The notes beneath the pieces were generated by a model. The model ran no database searches, was not told the DNA's origin, and saw only the letters and a program-made list of their open reading frames with translations. 64,000 bases of DNA from Laguncularia racemosa (taxonomy: Eukaryota; Streptophyta; Magnoliopsida; Myrtales; Combretaceae): assembly GCA_037954665.1 (NCBI GenBank), contig JBBMOL010000138.1:1426001-1490000 (forward strand), in the 5' to 3' direction. The translations under genes and the position numbers were made by a program. How positions within the stretch are numbered: the stretch's first letter is position 1; the number at the start of each line of letters is the position of its first letter. This document shows positions 21,390 to 32,941 of this stretch, piece after piece.

Positions 21390-21643
21390 TCTCCTCGAGC
21401 CTATGCAAGATTTGTCCTCAAATCTAATGGTTCTCCATAACGGTCTTTTGATAGGTAAGGTGATAGATTTGTAATATTGAATGTAGTAAAAATGTCGTAT
21501 TCTCCTAGTAGCTCCACCTTATAAGCATTGTTGTTAATGCGCTTCAGAGTCTTGGTCTGCTTGTGTTTGTTGCTCTAAAGTCATTGCTACTCTTAAGTCT
21601 TCTTAAGATGTTCAGAAGCCTCTTGATGAAGCTTTTGAATTTC
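21390..21643 (-). pseudogene. Integrase C-terminal remnant of Y
   Basis: The minus strand reads LKRINNNAYKVELLGEYDIF and FNITNLSPYLSK, corresponding to the SPRGDGPF-to-NLSPF segment of Z and W. It follows the protease ORF after about 100 bases, marking the deletion junction. A purine tract (CTCGAGGAGA) precedes the LTR. Confidence 0.7.
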
Positions 21644-22134
21644 CTAAGAACATTCAACTCCACTCAAGTTTCCTTCCAATTCCTTCCGCCCCATAAATAA
21701 GGAATTCTTTTTAGTGGTTTTATTGATTTGTCGCTGTACCTCTTGTACCTCAGCCGGTGACATAGGATTTAAAACAATTCGTTCACCATCCTTCTGGAAC
21801 ACATAGGTGTTCCTAAACCCATCATGCAATACACTTTTGTTAAATAACCATGGTCTACTAAGTAGTATATGTGATGCACACATAGGAAGAATATCAAAGA
21901 CAATCCCATCATTGTACTTCTTCTCCATGCTGAATGGGACTTTAGCCCTCTAAGTAGCATGTAGACTACCTTGTTCACTCAACTAGTGCAACTTATATAG
22001 TTTAGGATATGGAATAGTATCCAGTTTCAACTTATTAACTAACGAAGCAGCCATTACATTGGTGCAATTTCCACCATCAACAATAAGAGCACAAAGGTTA
22101 CCTTAGACTCTACAAGAAATATGGAATAGGTTCT
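21644..22134 (-). pseudogene. Aspartic protease of Y
   Basis: Minus strand: the DGGNCTNVMAAS active-site text lies near 22085-22045 and the back half in the frame 21928-21644 (FDILPMCASHILLSRPWLFN, KSVLHDGFRNTYVFQKDGER). Stops and a frame change fall between the two halves. It is nearly colinear with the protease of W. Confidence 0.75.
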
Positions 22135-23700
22135 CCTTTTGTTCTTCCTCATTAACAGGAAAAGTAGTCATCACCTTGCGTAATACATTGATGGCCAAAT
22201 ACTGATTATTCCCTTTATCTTCATCTGCATCCCCATAATACTCATCTAGCATTGCTAACAAATTTGTTGGCTCACGCATCTCTTCCTCATCATCCTTATT
22301 CTCCACCTTCATAGTAATCATCATCCTTTTGTTTGGATAGTGAGTAGCCATATGTCCAAAACCCAAACATTTGAAAATTTGGATTTGATGAGTCTTTCCT
22401 CCTAATGAACCAGTTGTTATCTGTTTATTCTCAGTCCCAGCAACTGCTTTCCCTTTCTCAAAAATACTCTTCTCCCCCTTAACATCTGTAATAGTTGCAT
22501 TTGTTTCTGCATTCTTACCAAATCCCCTTTTATCTACATTTTTACTGTCCGAATTGTATGACTTATTAGAGGATCCATACTTATTATTCGTCATTCTATA
22601 AGGATTAGAACATCTTTATCTTTCAACCTTTAAAGCTAACTGAATGGCTTCATTAAGGGTGTCATATCGCTGCAGCTCCACAATATAGGCAATCTCATAC
22701 TTTATGCCTAACACAAATCGTGACATCATCTATTTAAGAGGCTCAATGGTTTTACATTGAATCATCAGCACTTCAAATTCTTAGACATACTCGTCCATAG
22801 TCTGGCCTCCCTATCTTAAGGTCAGGAGGCGCATAAATAGCTCATGCTTCTAATGCTCTGAAACAAATCTCTTCCTCATGACCTGCTTCATCTCCTGCTA
22901 AGTACGAATTTTAATGTCACCATCTCTCCTCCTATTAGTCACAATGTTCTTCTACCATAAGGCAACATACCCTGTAAACTCAACTGTTGCCAAGCGTACT
23001 CGAGTATTGTCATTAATCTCATAACACTAAAAAAGCCCTTTCACCTTATCCTCCCAATCAAGATAATCCTCAATAGATCCTCTTCCAGCAAATGAAGGCA
23101 TCTATAATTTCTCATATTCTAAACCCTAGGTGGCTTGCAGTTAAGGTTAGGATGGAATTCATTCTCAAAATTATCATCTCTTTCTTCCCGGTAAGCATGA
23201 TAATCTCCTCTAACTTGTCTTTCCGTATTTCCTCCCAATGCTCCTTCCCTACGTACATCATTAAGGGCTACCTAAGGTAGGGGTGCCTGTAGATTTGCCA
23301 CTAGTTATTGGGGTAATGTCATCTGATCCACCCATGTTGCTAGATTAGCAACAATGGTGGTTAGATCCTGTAACTGTTCTTCCAAATTTCCCCTACCACC
23401 TATAGCATGACGTCCTTGACCTCCTTTTCCAATTTGATTGTTGGCTTCATTCCCAATTCCTCTGTTCACACTATCGTTCGATATACTTTGTTGAATTGTA
23501 GTCTCAACACAAGAATTCCTAAATCACGATCACACACACACACACACACATTGTAACACAACCCTAATGTTAACCCTCGTTTAATTCCCAAATCACAATT
23601 CACGTAAATCACTATATAACCTAAATTCTCAACCTTTGTTCAATTCCAATCAACCCATGGCACAATTGATAGTATAAACCCTAATTTCTATTCACTATCA
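22103..23700 (-). pseudogene. Gag of Y with degenerate zinc knuckle
   Basis: The Gag domain is spread over several frames on the minus strand from about 23700. The readable part at 22594-22103 ends in a knuckle reading IFKCLGFGHMATHYPNKR, in which the first and last Cys of CCHC are lost. Acidic linker EDKGNNQYLAINVLRK leads to the protease (EEQKENLFHISC). Multiple stops make it non-functional. Confidence 0.7.
23532..23553. repeat. (CA)n microsatellite in Y
   Basis: About eleven CA units within the 5' part of the Y interior. Confidence 0.85.
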
Positions 23701-23735
23701 AACAACTACATCACAGTCCTTAATTCTCAACCTTC

Positions 23736-23747
23736 GCTCTAATACCA
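23736..23747 (-). promoter_or_regulatory. Primer-binding site of Y (tRNA-iMet type)
   Basis: The minus strand reads TGGTATTAGAGC shortly after the 5' LTR end, one mismatch from the initiator tRNA-Met complement. Confidence 0.85.
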
Positions 23748-23752
23748 AATTA

Positions 23753-24341
23753 TGATTTACCCAATCCAAATATAGAACCAAGCAATCGCAATCCCGATTG
23801 ATAATCACAACAAGTAATTCGAACAATTCAAACACAACAACAAAATAAAAACCTAAACCCTTACTAGATATTACACACTAGCAAGAGGATGGTCCTAGCA
23901 CGGATTTGTTAATATGACGCACAACAACCCTGATACCGTCACTCGCCATAATCTAAGGATTGATAAGAGTATGAGAGAAAAACTTAAGTCTTGTATATCT
24001 TAAAATATCAAGTTATGTCCTTTTGTTTCTATCCTAAAGGTATAAAAGAAAGCAAGGTTCAATTATAAGGAAAATTGGTTCAAAACAACATAAAGCAACC
24101 AGCTTAAGTTGTAAGCCTCCTAGTTTAGGCTATCGGCCTAGATTATTACACCACTAACCTTTATGGCCGGCCTTTATTCCTGCATCATCGGTTCTTTAAG
24201 GAAGGCCACCATTTTAACAACATAAGTTGCTAGCTTTTAAAGTCAGCGTTCCATGCTTATTTTGCATCGATTAGTTTACTAGGTTATCATCCTCAAGCAC
24301 CGAAAGATGCATCTATAATTGGGATGATTTAATTCCCATCA
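23753..24341 (-). repeat. 5' LTR of Y
   Basis: It begins TGATGGGAATT at 24341 and ends AAATCA at 23753, colinear with the 3' LTR. It is preceded on the minus strand by AATTT. Confidence 0.87.
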
Positions 24342-24346
24342 AAATT

Positions 24347-25479
24347 GGTTAAAAGTGCTTGTTCTTTCGTTATCCCAGTACTACTCCAACTACGAAGTCA
24401 CTCACATCACACATTAGCTCAAATGGTAAGTTCCAATTGGATGCAACCATAATAGAAGCTTTTGTGAGTTTTTTCTTAATAGATCAAAGGCGTCTATAAA
24501 ATCCTGTGAAAAGGTAAAAGGCATATCTTTTTCTAATAACTTGGTTAAAGGTTTAGCTGTTTTGGAGGAATCTTTTATAAATCATCTATAGAACCCTGCA
24601 TGTCTCCTTACTGCATCAATCAAAGTTGAGGGTGGAAGTTTCACAATAGTGTCAATCTTGGCACTATCTACTTTAATACCCCTTATAAGATTTTGTATCT
24701 TAAGACAATTCCTTCCTGTACCATGAAATGACACTTTTCCCAATTCAGTACTAAGTTGGTTTCTTCACACCTGTGTAAAACTTTCTCCAGATTAGTCAAA
24801 CAAATGTCAAAAGAATTACCAAAAGCTAAGAAATCATTCATAAAAACTTCCATTATATCCTTTATGCAGTTCTCAAAAATGGCCATCATGCACCTCTGAA
24901 ACATTGTTGGTGCATTGCAAAGTCTAAAAGGCATTCGCCTGTAGGTGAAGGTGCTATACAAATATGTGAACATTGTCTTCTCTTGATCTTCTAGTGTAAT
25001 TAGTATTTGAAAATAGCTCAATAAGCCATCTAGAAAACAATAATACATATGCCCTACCAAACACACTAACATTTAATCAATAAAAGATAAGGGGAAGTGA
25101 TCCTTATGTGTATCGTCGTTCAACTTTCTATAATCGATGTACACCCTCCAACTTGTGATCATGTGTGTTAGGATTAATTCATTCTTATCATTTGAAACTG
25201 CCGTCATCCCCTCTTTCTTGGGTACTACCTACACAGGACTCACCCATGAGCTATTAGAAATGGGATAAATCATACTTGCATCTAGCAACTTGATCACTTC
25301 AACCTTGACCACTTCCTTTATGTTAAGATTTAATATTCTTTGAGGTTGCACTACCAGTTTGTAACTTTCTTCCATCAATATTTTGTGAGTGCAAAATGAA
25401 GGACTAATCCCTTTTATATCTAATAGTTTCCATGCAATGGCCCTTTATGGTTCTTAAGCACTCCTGAAAACTTCTCTTT
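24347..25479 (-). pseudogene. Reverse transcriptase of X
   Basis: Minus strand: FLDGLLSYFQILITLEDQEK, YRRMPFRLCNAPTMFQRCMM and NLEKVLHRCEETNLVLNWEK are Athila-type RT. The catalytic motif reads FMNDF instead of FMDDF (Asn codon at 24836-24838), which would abolish polymerase activity. N-terminal parts near 25210-25080 are split by stops. After FELMCDVSDFVVGVVLG the frame reaches the Y insertion at PI, and continues as YYA beyond it. Confidence 0.85.
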
Positions 25480-25758
25480 TTAGTCTATGCTTAAGTTAGA
25501 AGTTATGATTACCAATAGTTTAGAATCCTTCTCTAAAAAGGCATATTCCAAGTAATCAGAAAGCGGCTTCAATTCCACTATTGGTGGGTCTTCATTGGAG
25601 GGTCTTAACTTTGGTTCCTTCTTCATGTTGATTTGCTTGAACCCCTTCTTTCCATCAATAGAATTACTGGTTGTTAATTGAGCCGTAACTTCGATACACT
25701 TAGGGCTTTCTACTTCCTCTAATCCCTTTTTTAAGCAGCATTCTAGAGGGTCCTTCAA
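25480..25758 (-). pseudogene. Protease-to-RT linker of X
   Basis: A 92-aa minus frame with VELKPLSDYLEYAFLEKDSK, the conserved lead-in to RT in Athila-type Pol. Confidence 0.7.
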
Positions 25759-25767
25759 TAATATCTC

Positions 25768-26430
25768 CTATGCAAAATCAATAATAGAGAGTTCAGTAAC
25801 ATCTAAACGATAATAGGTATCATCATGATCAATAGGCTTTTTCATAGCTTCAAGAATTTTAAAAATTAGTTCTTTATCTCCAATCCTTAATATGAGCCTA
25901 CCATTGTTGACGTATATTATAACCCTAGCCATAGCCAATAATGGTCTACCTAAAATAAGAGGTACTTCTATGTCCTCATCCATGTCAAGTATGACAAAAT
26001 CCACTAGAAATATAAACTTTCCTAATTGGACAAGGACATCCTTTATAATTCCTCTAGGTTATGTGGCAAATCTATTAACTAATTGCAAGCTCATATGTGT
26101 AGGTTTCGGCTCTCCTAACCCTAGTTTCATAAATAACTTATATGGCAATAGATTAATGCTTGCTCCTAAATTTGCTAAAGCTTTATCAATTACTAAGTTA
26201 CCAAGTACACAAGGAATAGTAAAACTCCATGGATCTTTTAGTTTCTTAGGTAGCTTGTTTTGTAGAATCGTCCAACATTTCCCGCTTAGTGTGATAGTTG
26301 AGAGCTCCTTTAATTTCCTCTTGTTGAATAATAGATCCTTTAGGAACTTTGTGTGTTTTGGCATCTGCAAGAGGTAATTTAATATGTAATTGCTTAAACA
26401 AATCGAGGAATTTACTGAATTTCTCATTAA
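25768..26430 (-). pseudogene. Aspartic protease of X
   Basis: KDPWSFTIPCVLGNLVIDKA is followed by LANLGASINLLPYKLFMKLG, where the family has D-L-G-A-S. The catalytic Asp therefore reads Asn (codon 26170-26172). FVILDMDEDIEVPLILGRPL at 26004-25945 is the conserved back half, in a neighbouring frame. Athila-type protease, inactive. Confidence 0.85.
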
Positions 26431-26912
26431 AGCAATCCTTCTTTAAACGTTGAGGGTAAGGTATAGGTGGTTTGTGTTCCTGTACTTTTGGTGGCTCACC
26501 ACTTTCTTTTTTCTTATCCTCCTCTTTGTTCCTTATTGACCCCTTTTTAGCTTTATGTTCTACAATTCCCTTCCACTTCGAAGAGTCACTACTTTCACAT
26601 GCTCCTTAGGATCGGTCTCCTAGTAGCGTCCTTTGTTGCCTCTCAGCCATCATCTTTGCAAGTTATCCTACTCGATTCTTCAGATTATGGATGGAAGCTT
26701 CTTGCTTCCTTAGAGAATTTTCAATGTTCTACAATCTATCTTTGTTAGTTTAAATATATTTAGTTAAAATATCTTCCAAACCTGATTTTTTCTCTTGTAG
26801 TAAAGGTCGCTGAAATCTTCCCCCAAGGGGGGGGAGGGGATTCTGGTTACTTTAAGAGAAATTTAAATGATTTCTCCATCCCAGATTGTAGGTGTTAGTT
26901 TGCTTATTCCCG

Positions 26913-27760
26913 CTAACTCTCTACATTAACTTCTCCCGAGTTGCACTTCGGATTGAAGGAAAGCACATCCAACTTTCTAATAATGGCATCAACCTTATTG
27001 GCTAAGGTTATCACCACATCTAATTTATAGATGCCTGCTACTCTATCCCTTACCTTAGCACCTTCCCATTGAGAACTATTCATAGCCATGTCCTCAATCA
27101 AATATTGAACTTCTTCGAGTTTTTTAGTGTTTAACATCCATCCAGTAGCACATCTATCATTTTCCTAGTTGATAAATTCAAACCATTGTAGAAAGTTTGA
27201 ATTTGCATCCAAAAGGGTAGGCCATGATGTGGGCATCTCCTTGATAGTTCCCTGTATCTCTCCAATTGAGCATAGGATGATATATCCTTCCTGAGTTTGG
27301 CAGTTTTAGCAAGTAGAAAGTATTTTCTTAGAAACTTTTGAGCCATATTATCCTAAGTAGTGATAGATCCCTTTAAAAGTAAATTCAGCCGCTATTTTGC
27401 TCGACCTCTTAGCGATATGGATTAGAGTCGCAATTTGGTCGCATTGTCTAGAGCCCCATTGATCTTGAAGGTGTCGCAAATCTCTAAGAAGTTACATATA
27501 TAAGCATTAGGGTCTTCATCTTGTAATCTATCAAACTAGATGAATTGTTGCACCATTTGTATAATATGAGGTTGAATTTGAAAGTTGTTGGTAGCAACAA
27601 GTGGCCTGACGATACTCGTGTTGGCTTCGACTAAAGAGGGTTTGAAGTAATCGGACATAGTCCACTATTGGTTCTAATTTTCATTACCCATGATTTCTAA
27701 CTTGTCCTCTTCCTCTTTTGCCTTTATTCTCAAAGGAGACCTTTGATTTAGTTCCTCCAT
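26913..27760 (-). pseudogene. Gag of X
   Basis: From an ATG at 27760 the minus strand reads, with stops, SLVEANTSIVRPLVATNNFQ, LQDEDPNAYICNFLEICDTF and then MAQKFLRKYFLLAKTAKLRK, RCPHHGLPFWMQIQTFYNGL and STRKMIDVLLDG. This is Athila Gag. Stops and an in-frame gap remove function. Confidence 0.85.
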
Positions 27761-27929
27761 TGTTTTCCAAATTGTTTTTTTATAATCGCTTCATTGTCTT
27801 TTCAATTTTCGGATAAAAAATCAATGCATCTGATGGAGTATTTCTGGTCATGCGCTGCGCTATAAAAAAAAAAAAACAAGAAACAGGAAAAAATGGTTAA
27901 ATTAATAAAGTAATTAGTGTTCTTAAGAT

Positions 27930-27957
27930 TGAAATCCTTGGCAATAGCATCAAAATA
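27930..27957 (-). promoter_or_regulatory. Decayed primer-binding site of X
   Basis: TTTTGATGCTATTGCCAAGG directly after the LTR end resembles TTTGGCGCCGTTGCCGGGG, the primer-binding site used by Athila/Tat elements (usually ascribed to tRNA-Asp). Confidence 0.65.
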
Positions 27958-27958
27958 T

Positions 27959-29335
27959 TGATAGAAGATAGGTATACCTATCAAATTTTGTAATATAGTG
28001 TATTAAATATGGATATTATCTCATAAGGATTACAAATACTAGTACTAACCTACACTCTATTATCTAATTAGAAAATTATAGAGATTAATTGATCTAAAAC
28101 TTATAACTAATTAGTAACTAATGAATTAAGATTTTATTGAAAAATAGAAAATTAGAGCATGTTATAATTAACTTCAAGATGATAAAACTAGTTTCTAGAC
28201 TTTGTCTCCCCTAGAAATTATTATGTGACATTAACAAAAATTATTCAAATCCTTCTTATATTTCATTGATCAAAGGAATTTCTAATTTAGTTTAATAACT
28301 TTCTCAAGCTTATTAACCTTAATCTTAAAATTACTTATTTGAATTTCTTCACAATAGCATAATTTAAAGACCGCATTAAAGACAATAAATTTCTGTAACC
28401 AATTTAATTAATTTCGGAAGAATTATGTAACTTATCTCTAAGATTAAAGTAACTCTCTTCAAACATGTTAGATCTAATTATACATTAAATTTCTCAATCT
28501 TTTTATTAATATCAAATAAATAGAATAATACTTTAGAAATATTAATCTAATTAAAAATAAAAAACACTTGCATGAGTCAAGAAATATAAGAATTCATTGA
28601 ATAATAAAAATTTCAATCACATAAGAAACCTAAGATCAACAAGTTTAGATACTAAGGAAATTTAAGCACCAATCATATCAAAAATAGAATTCTTCAATGA
28701 TGTATAAACATTCATCATCAAAGAAATCAATTAAAATTAAGAAAAACCCTAGATTCTTGAAATATAGAAAGATAACCTTCTAGTCTCTCTAAAAACCTTA
28801 AAACAAACAAGATATGACTTCTCTCTCATCCTTAGTCGAGTTCCCCTTTCCCTTTATATAACAAGCGTAAAAAACTCTACGTTTTAAGCCAACATGCTGT
28901 CCAACACAGTCATGCTTTGGGTTGTATCAAATTCATTGATCAAAATCTTATAAAACATGACGTTACAGTAGACATGGCCTAAACACCGTCGTGTCTAAAT
29001 CGTGCTTTAAAAGTTAATCTTCTCTGAAAGATAAATGACCAATGAACACGATTGTGTCTAGTATCCATGTAACTCTCTACGAAGCTTCAAATTCAACATG
29101 TTCTGAAGATGGTCATGTTTAGGCTGTGTTTAGCTTCAAAAATTTATAACTTCTTCTATTTAGCTCCAAATTAAGTAAAATTTGATTCCTTTTCTTTCCT
29201 TTTCATTCAATTATCCATCAAAGCCTTAAAATCAAAATATTACTCAATAAAAGTTCAAATTCTTCAAAAACATGCCAAAATCAAGGAAAAATACGTTAAA
29301 TCCTACTTAATATATATATAATTGATCACCTATCA
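27959..29335 (-). repeat. 5' LTR of X
   Basis: 1377 bp on the minus strand from TGATAGGTGATC to CTTCTATCA. A TATA box (TTATATAAAGG) lies near 28851-28861. Degenerate ACACG-CGTGT dyads lie upstream at 28900-29130. The end has GATAGGTATACCTATC, a short palindrome. Confidence 0.75.
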
Positions 29336-29339
29336 ATCC

Positions 29340-30015
29340 ACATAAGGCAAACCTATAACCAAGACTTAGTCCACTTGGATCTTTTGGAATGGTCTTGATA
29401 AGGCAAACCTTAATTGGTGGGTGTAATTAGAGTTGGTTAGGTAAGAATTTGTTACAAATGTTAGATCAAGTAGATCTAAGTCATCCATTGATAAAAGCCT
29501 CTTGAATATAAGGGAATTCTCCTTCCATTAGTAAATTATCCATAAATACAAGTATTAATTATTACTTTTGAGTGCTCCTCTCTTTATACTTTCTCTTTTT
29601 AAGTAACATAATCTAGTGTGTTCTGTAGGAAATGTTGACTTAGCTTCTCTATAGTGAGTTAGAAGAGTCTTAGTAGCTCACATGACAATCTTGAAAACAT
29701 TTTACATGTGACAAATTGCACCAAAACAAGTTTTCTCTCAAAAATGGAGAGAAAAGTTGCTTTTGATGTTGCTATTGAGCATAGTGGGTCTCCCATGATT
29801 AGTCAATTACTTAAAGAAGGTCTCCCTAATGTAGGCTATAGTGGCTGTGGTGGAGCTAGCCACACCTAACATACTAGATCAAGTTCAAGCAGTAGAAGAA
29901 GGCTTAGGCAAACTTGAGAAGAAGCTTTTAAAAGAGATGCTAGTAGCTTGAACTTGGATATAAGAGATTTGTAGGGTTGAGGTGCTATCATAGAAGTGAT
30001 GGTTGTTTCTTTGAG
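29340..30015 (+). pseudogene. 5' part of decayed gypsy element R (upstream Gag)
   Basis: Plus strand. A broken frame contains MERKVAFDVAIEHSGSPMIS near 29740-29800 and ends VVVSLRK at the T insertion. After T the frame resumes as ELKDLRT, giving a Gag coiled-coil-like lead-in. The first 300 bases hold no recognised feature. The left border with X is at 29335. Confidence 0.5.
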
Positions 30016-30020
30016 GAAGG

Positions 30021-30906
30021 TGACATGCCTAAATTCCTGGGTTAAATTAAGGAAATGAATAATTGCACAATAAACGATAAAGTTTAAATCTTTTTGGTGT
30101 ATATGGGTTTAATATGCAAAAAATAAAATATTTTTATAGTTTTTTTTTTTTTGGTGTATAAGTAAGAACAAAAATGAAAATAAAAGGGTATGGACGAAAT
30201 GTTATTTAGATATGAAGCATCAAACAACAAATCAAATTAGGGTTTGATTAAAATAAAATTTAAGAAACTACATAACTCATGATTTCCTATAATTAATTGA
30301 AGTTATTAAAAAGGCTTTGATATGATGCACGAATCTTCAATAACAGATGTACGCTACAATCTTGAAAAAGATTGATAAGTACTAAGTGGTGTTTGCCAAA
30401 ATCTATAACATAGACTAATAAGAACAATGAAATTGAGAAGAAACTCAATCCATGAAAATGTATTGATTGTCAAAGGTTGTTCATTACATTGCATAATATC
30501 ACTTATTTATAGATGGACGAGGATGGTTACCAATATGAAGTAACCGCTACTAAGCCATGCTAGAATAGGAAACAAGGTAAAATAAAATAGCTAACAATTA
30601 AGAAAATATACATTGACCTTATTAAAGATTCTAATATCTTTGACCATGAAAATAAAATAATATTATAGAAGATATGGATGAAATTTTCTATAACCAAAAC
30701 AATGCTAAAGTGGGTGCCATCTAAAAGTAGAATCATGATATTGGGATCAAAAGCAACAATCAAAACCATAAGTTCTATAGGTGTTATGATTAGAATCTTG
30801 GTACAAATTAGAACTAGAAGCGATTCGGAAGCAACATCTCAAATCATAAATAGAGACTTTACCAGAAATAGCTTCTCTACAAGGTCTTCGATTCTGATTC
30901 CCATCA
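30021..30906 (-). repeat. 3' LTR of T
   Basis: 886 bp, aligning with 32020-32936 throughout. A TATA-like CATCTATAAATAAG lies near 30508-30521 on the minus strand. Confidence 0.82.
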
Positions 30907-31485
30907 TACCCTCTCTCTTAAAAAAGATTTGTCTTGAATCTTCGAAATTGAAATATCTTCCCACGAGGATCAAGCACTAACCTGCAAAAACAAAGAAAAA
31001 AAAATGACAGCCCATAAAAATATGGAATGCCATCTTCCATGCATAATCTCTCCATTCATCATGCACTCAATTGATTAAGTGTATTAGATTAGAAGCTCTA
31101 ATGGAATAGGTTTTTCATACGGTTGCAATAAGGGTAGAAATGTGCTCTTAGCATGAAGTGTCAGATTCATGGCAAAATTTGAAATGGAAATTCAAAGTTA
31201 AAGTTTCTGAGCATTAAGTCAAAATCATATTCTCCACTTTCTTGATATCCCTCCTTTTAAAGACTTGAGTAGATTCTTCAATATAACTTGATGGTTCCTT
31301 AATGTTCTTCTCTCCTACCCCACTTCTCCTAAATTTTCACTCTCATCAACAGTTTTCTATGGAGTCTCTACTTCTTCAATCTCACTTGAAATCTTATTCT
31401 CTTTTAATGATTTTGAAATTTCTTCACGAGTTTACTTCTCAACTCTCCACATTTTCATTGAGTCTTTAAACTATTATGAACCTTG

Positions 31486-31761
31486 CTAGACTTTTGCTAT
31501 AGGCAAAGAATACAACACAATTTGTTTTTCCTTATCAAAATGATAAATATTGTTCAATGGTCCATACCATACATCACAAGATAACTTCCATGGTGTTCCT
31601 AAACATATATGACAATTATTAATATTAGCAACATCAAACAAAAGCTTATCATAATATTTAGTACCTATAGAAATGGCTATTTTGGTTTGCTTCTTTGTCC
31701 AAATCATTTGATTATAATAGACAAGCTCATAGCTCATATGAACAAGGATGTTCAACAGCAT
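31486..31761 (-). pseudogene. Protease fragment of T
   Basis: IGTKYYDKLLFDVANINNCH and ICLGTPWKLSCDVWYGPLNN correspond to the conserved CDVVPM-ACH-LLGRPWQ-DR back half of gypsy proteases. The active-site half and all of RT to integrase are missing. Confidence 0.7.
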
Positions 31762-32019
31762 CTAAGCCTAATCTATCAACTACAACCTAGAAACCAAGTT
31801 GGCAAGACAACTACAGACATGAAATAACAAGGAATCTTATTTGATCCTTCCAATAACATAAAATTTTCTACCTCCATATTTAAATTAAAATCCTCAACAA
31901 ATCATCACCAATATAATACTCACAATTCCATTATCCTTTACACCAAAGATTGTTACCAAGAATTGATGAAATTGACAACTTACTAAATCAAAGTGCGTGA
32001 ACTATGTGCTCTAATAACA

Positions 32020-32936
32020 AGGTATGCCTAAATTCTTGGCTTAAATTGAAGACATGAACAATTGCACAGCAAACGGTAAAGTTTGCATCTTTTTAGTGTT
32101 TTTTGATTTGAAGGTGCAGAAAAATAAAATATTTTTATAGTTCTTGTGTTATAGAAACAATAAAATAAAAGGATATTAACAAAGTACGATTTGGATATGG
32201 CACACTAAACAACAAATTAAATTTGGTTTTGATTGAAATATAAAAATCGATATGACTCATGATTTTCTATAATTAATCGGTGTTGTTAAAGAAGGCTTTG
32301 ATATGACACATAAATCTTCCATAATAGATGTACAACACAATCTGAAAAGGGATATGTATTAAGGGGTGTTTACTGCGATTTATAACATAGATTGATAAGA
32401 ACAATAAAATTGAAAATAAATAAATAAACTCAATCCATGAAAATATATCGATTATCAAAGGTTGTTTATTATATTGCATAGTATCATTTATTTATAGACA
32501 AACTAAGATGGTTACTAATATGGAATAACCGCTACTATGGTAAGTATTTGAAAATAAATAAGATAAAATAAAATAACTATATGAAAAACTAACAACTATA
32601 AAACTGTACATTGACCTGATTAAACCAATTTCCCAATTCGTAAAGATTCTCATATCTTTAACCATGAAAATAAAATCATATTCTTGAAATATATGGAATG
32701 AAATATTCCATAACAAAACAATGCTGGAGCAAGTGCCATCTAGAAGTAGAATCATGATATTAGAATCAGAAGCAAAAATCATAACCATAAGTTTTGCAGA
32801 CGCTATAATAAGAAGCTTGATACAAATCAAAACCAAAAGCAAATTGGAAGCAACATCTCGAATCAAAAGTAGAGGCTTTGCTAGAAACTCACAAGTTAGA
32901 AGCTTCTCCACAAGGTCCTTGGTTCTATTCCCATCA
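32020..32936 (-). repeat. 5' LTR of T
   Basis: Colinear with the 3' LTR, starting TGATGGGAATAG at 32936. The exact 3' boundary is uncertain by a few bases. Confidence 0.8.
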
Positions 32937-32941
32937 AAAGG

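Larger units (their letters stand above)
20746..24341 (-). mobile_element. Ty3/gypsy element Y with most of pol deleted
   Basis: Minus-strand element with LTRs at 23753-24341 (5') and 20746-21389 (3'), a tRNA-iMet type primer-binding site and an AATTT duplication. Its interior is only 2.35 kb. It codes for Gag and protease, then jumps from just after the protease to the end of integrase (ITNLSPYLSKDRYGEPLDLR near 21440-21400). RT, RNase H and the integrase core are missing. It lies in the RT/RNase H junction of X. Confidence 0.88.
9161..29335 (-). mobile_element. Athila-like Ty3/gypsy element X, interrupted by W, V and Y
   Basis: Minus-strand order is 5' LTR (27959-29335), degenerate primer-binding site, Gag (about 26913-27760), protease, RT up to 24347, [Y], a 12-base piece, [V], RNase H (18960-19279), zinc finger, [W], integrase (9460-10489) and post-integrase text to 9161. 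Protein similarity resumes at each break. Without the insertions about 6.9 kb of X remains. The env-like region and 3' LTR are not visible; Z abuts the 3' side. Many stops, frameshifts and catalytic replacements show it is long dead. Confidence 0.85.
30021..32936 (-). mobile_element. Small Ty3/gypsy element T with only protease coding
   Basis: Minus-strand element: 5' LTR about 32020-32936, 3' LTR 30021-30906, both starting TGATGGGAAT. Flanks are CCTTT and CCTTC, a one-mismatch duplication. A decayed primer-binding site (TTGTTATTAGAGC, 32008-32020) and a purine tract (AGAGAGAGGGTA) are present. The 1.1-kb interior codes only for a protease fragment. It splits the Gag of R. Confidence 0.82.
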
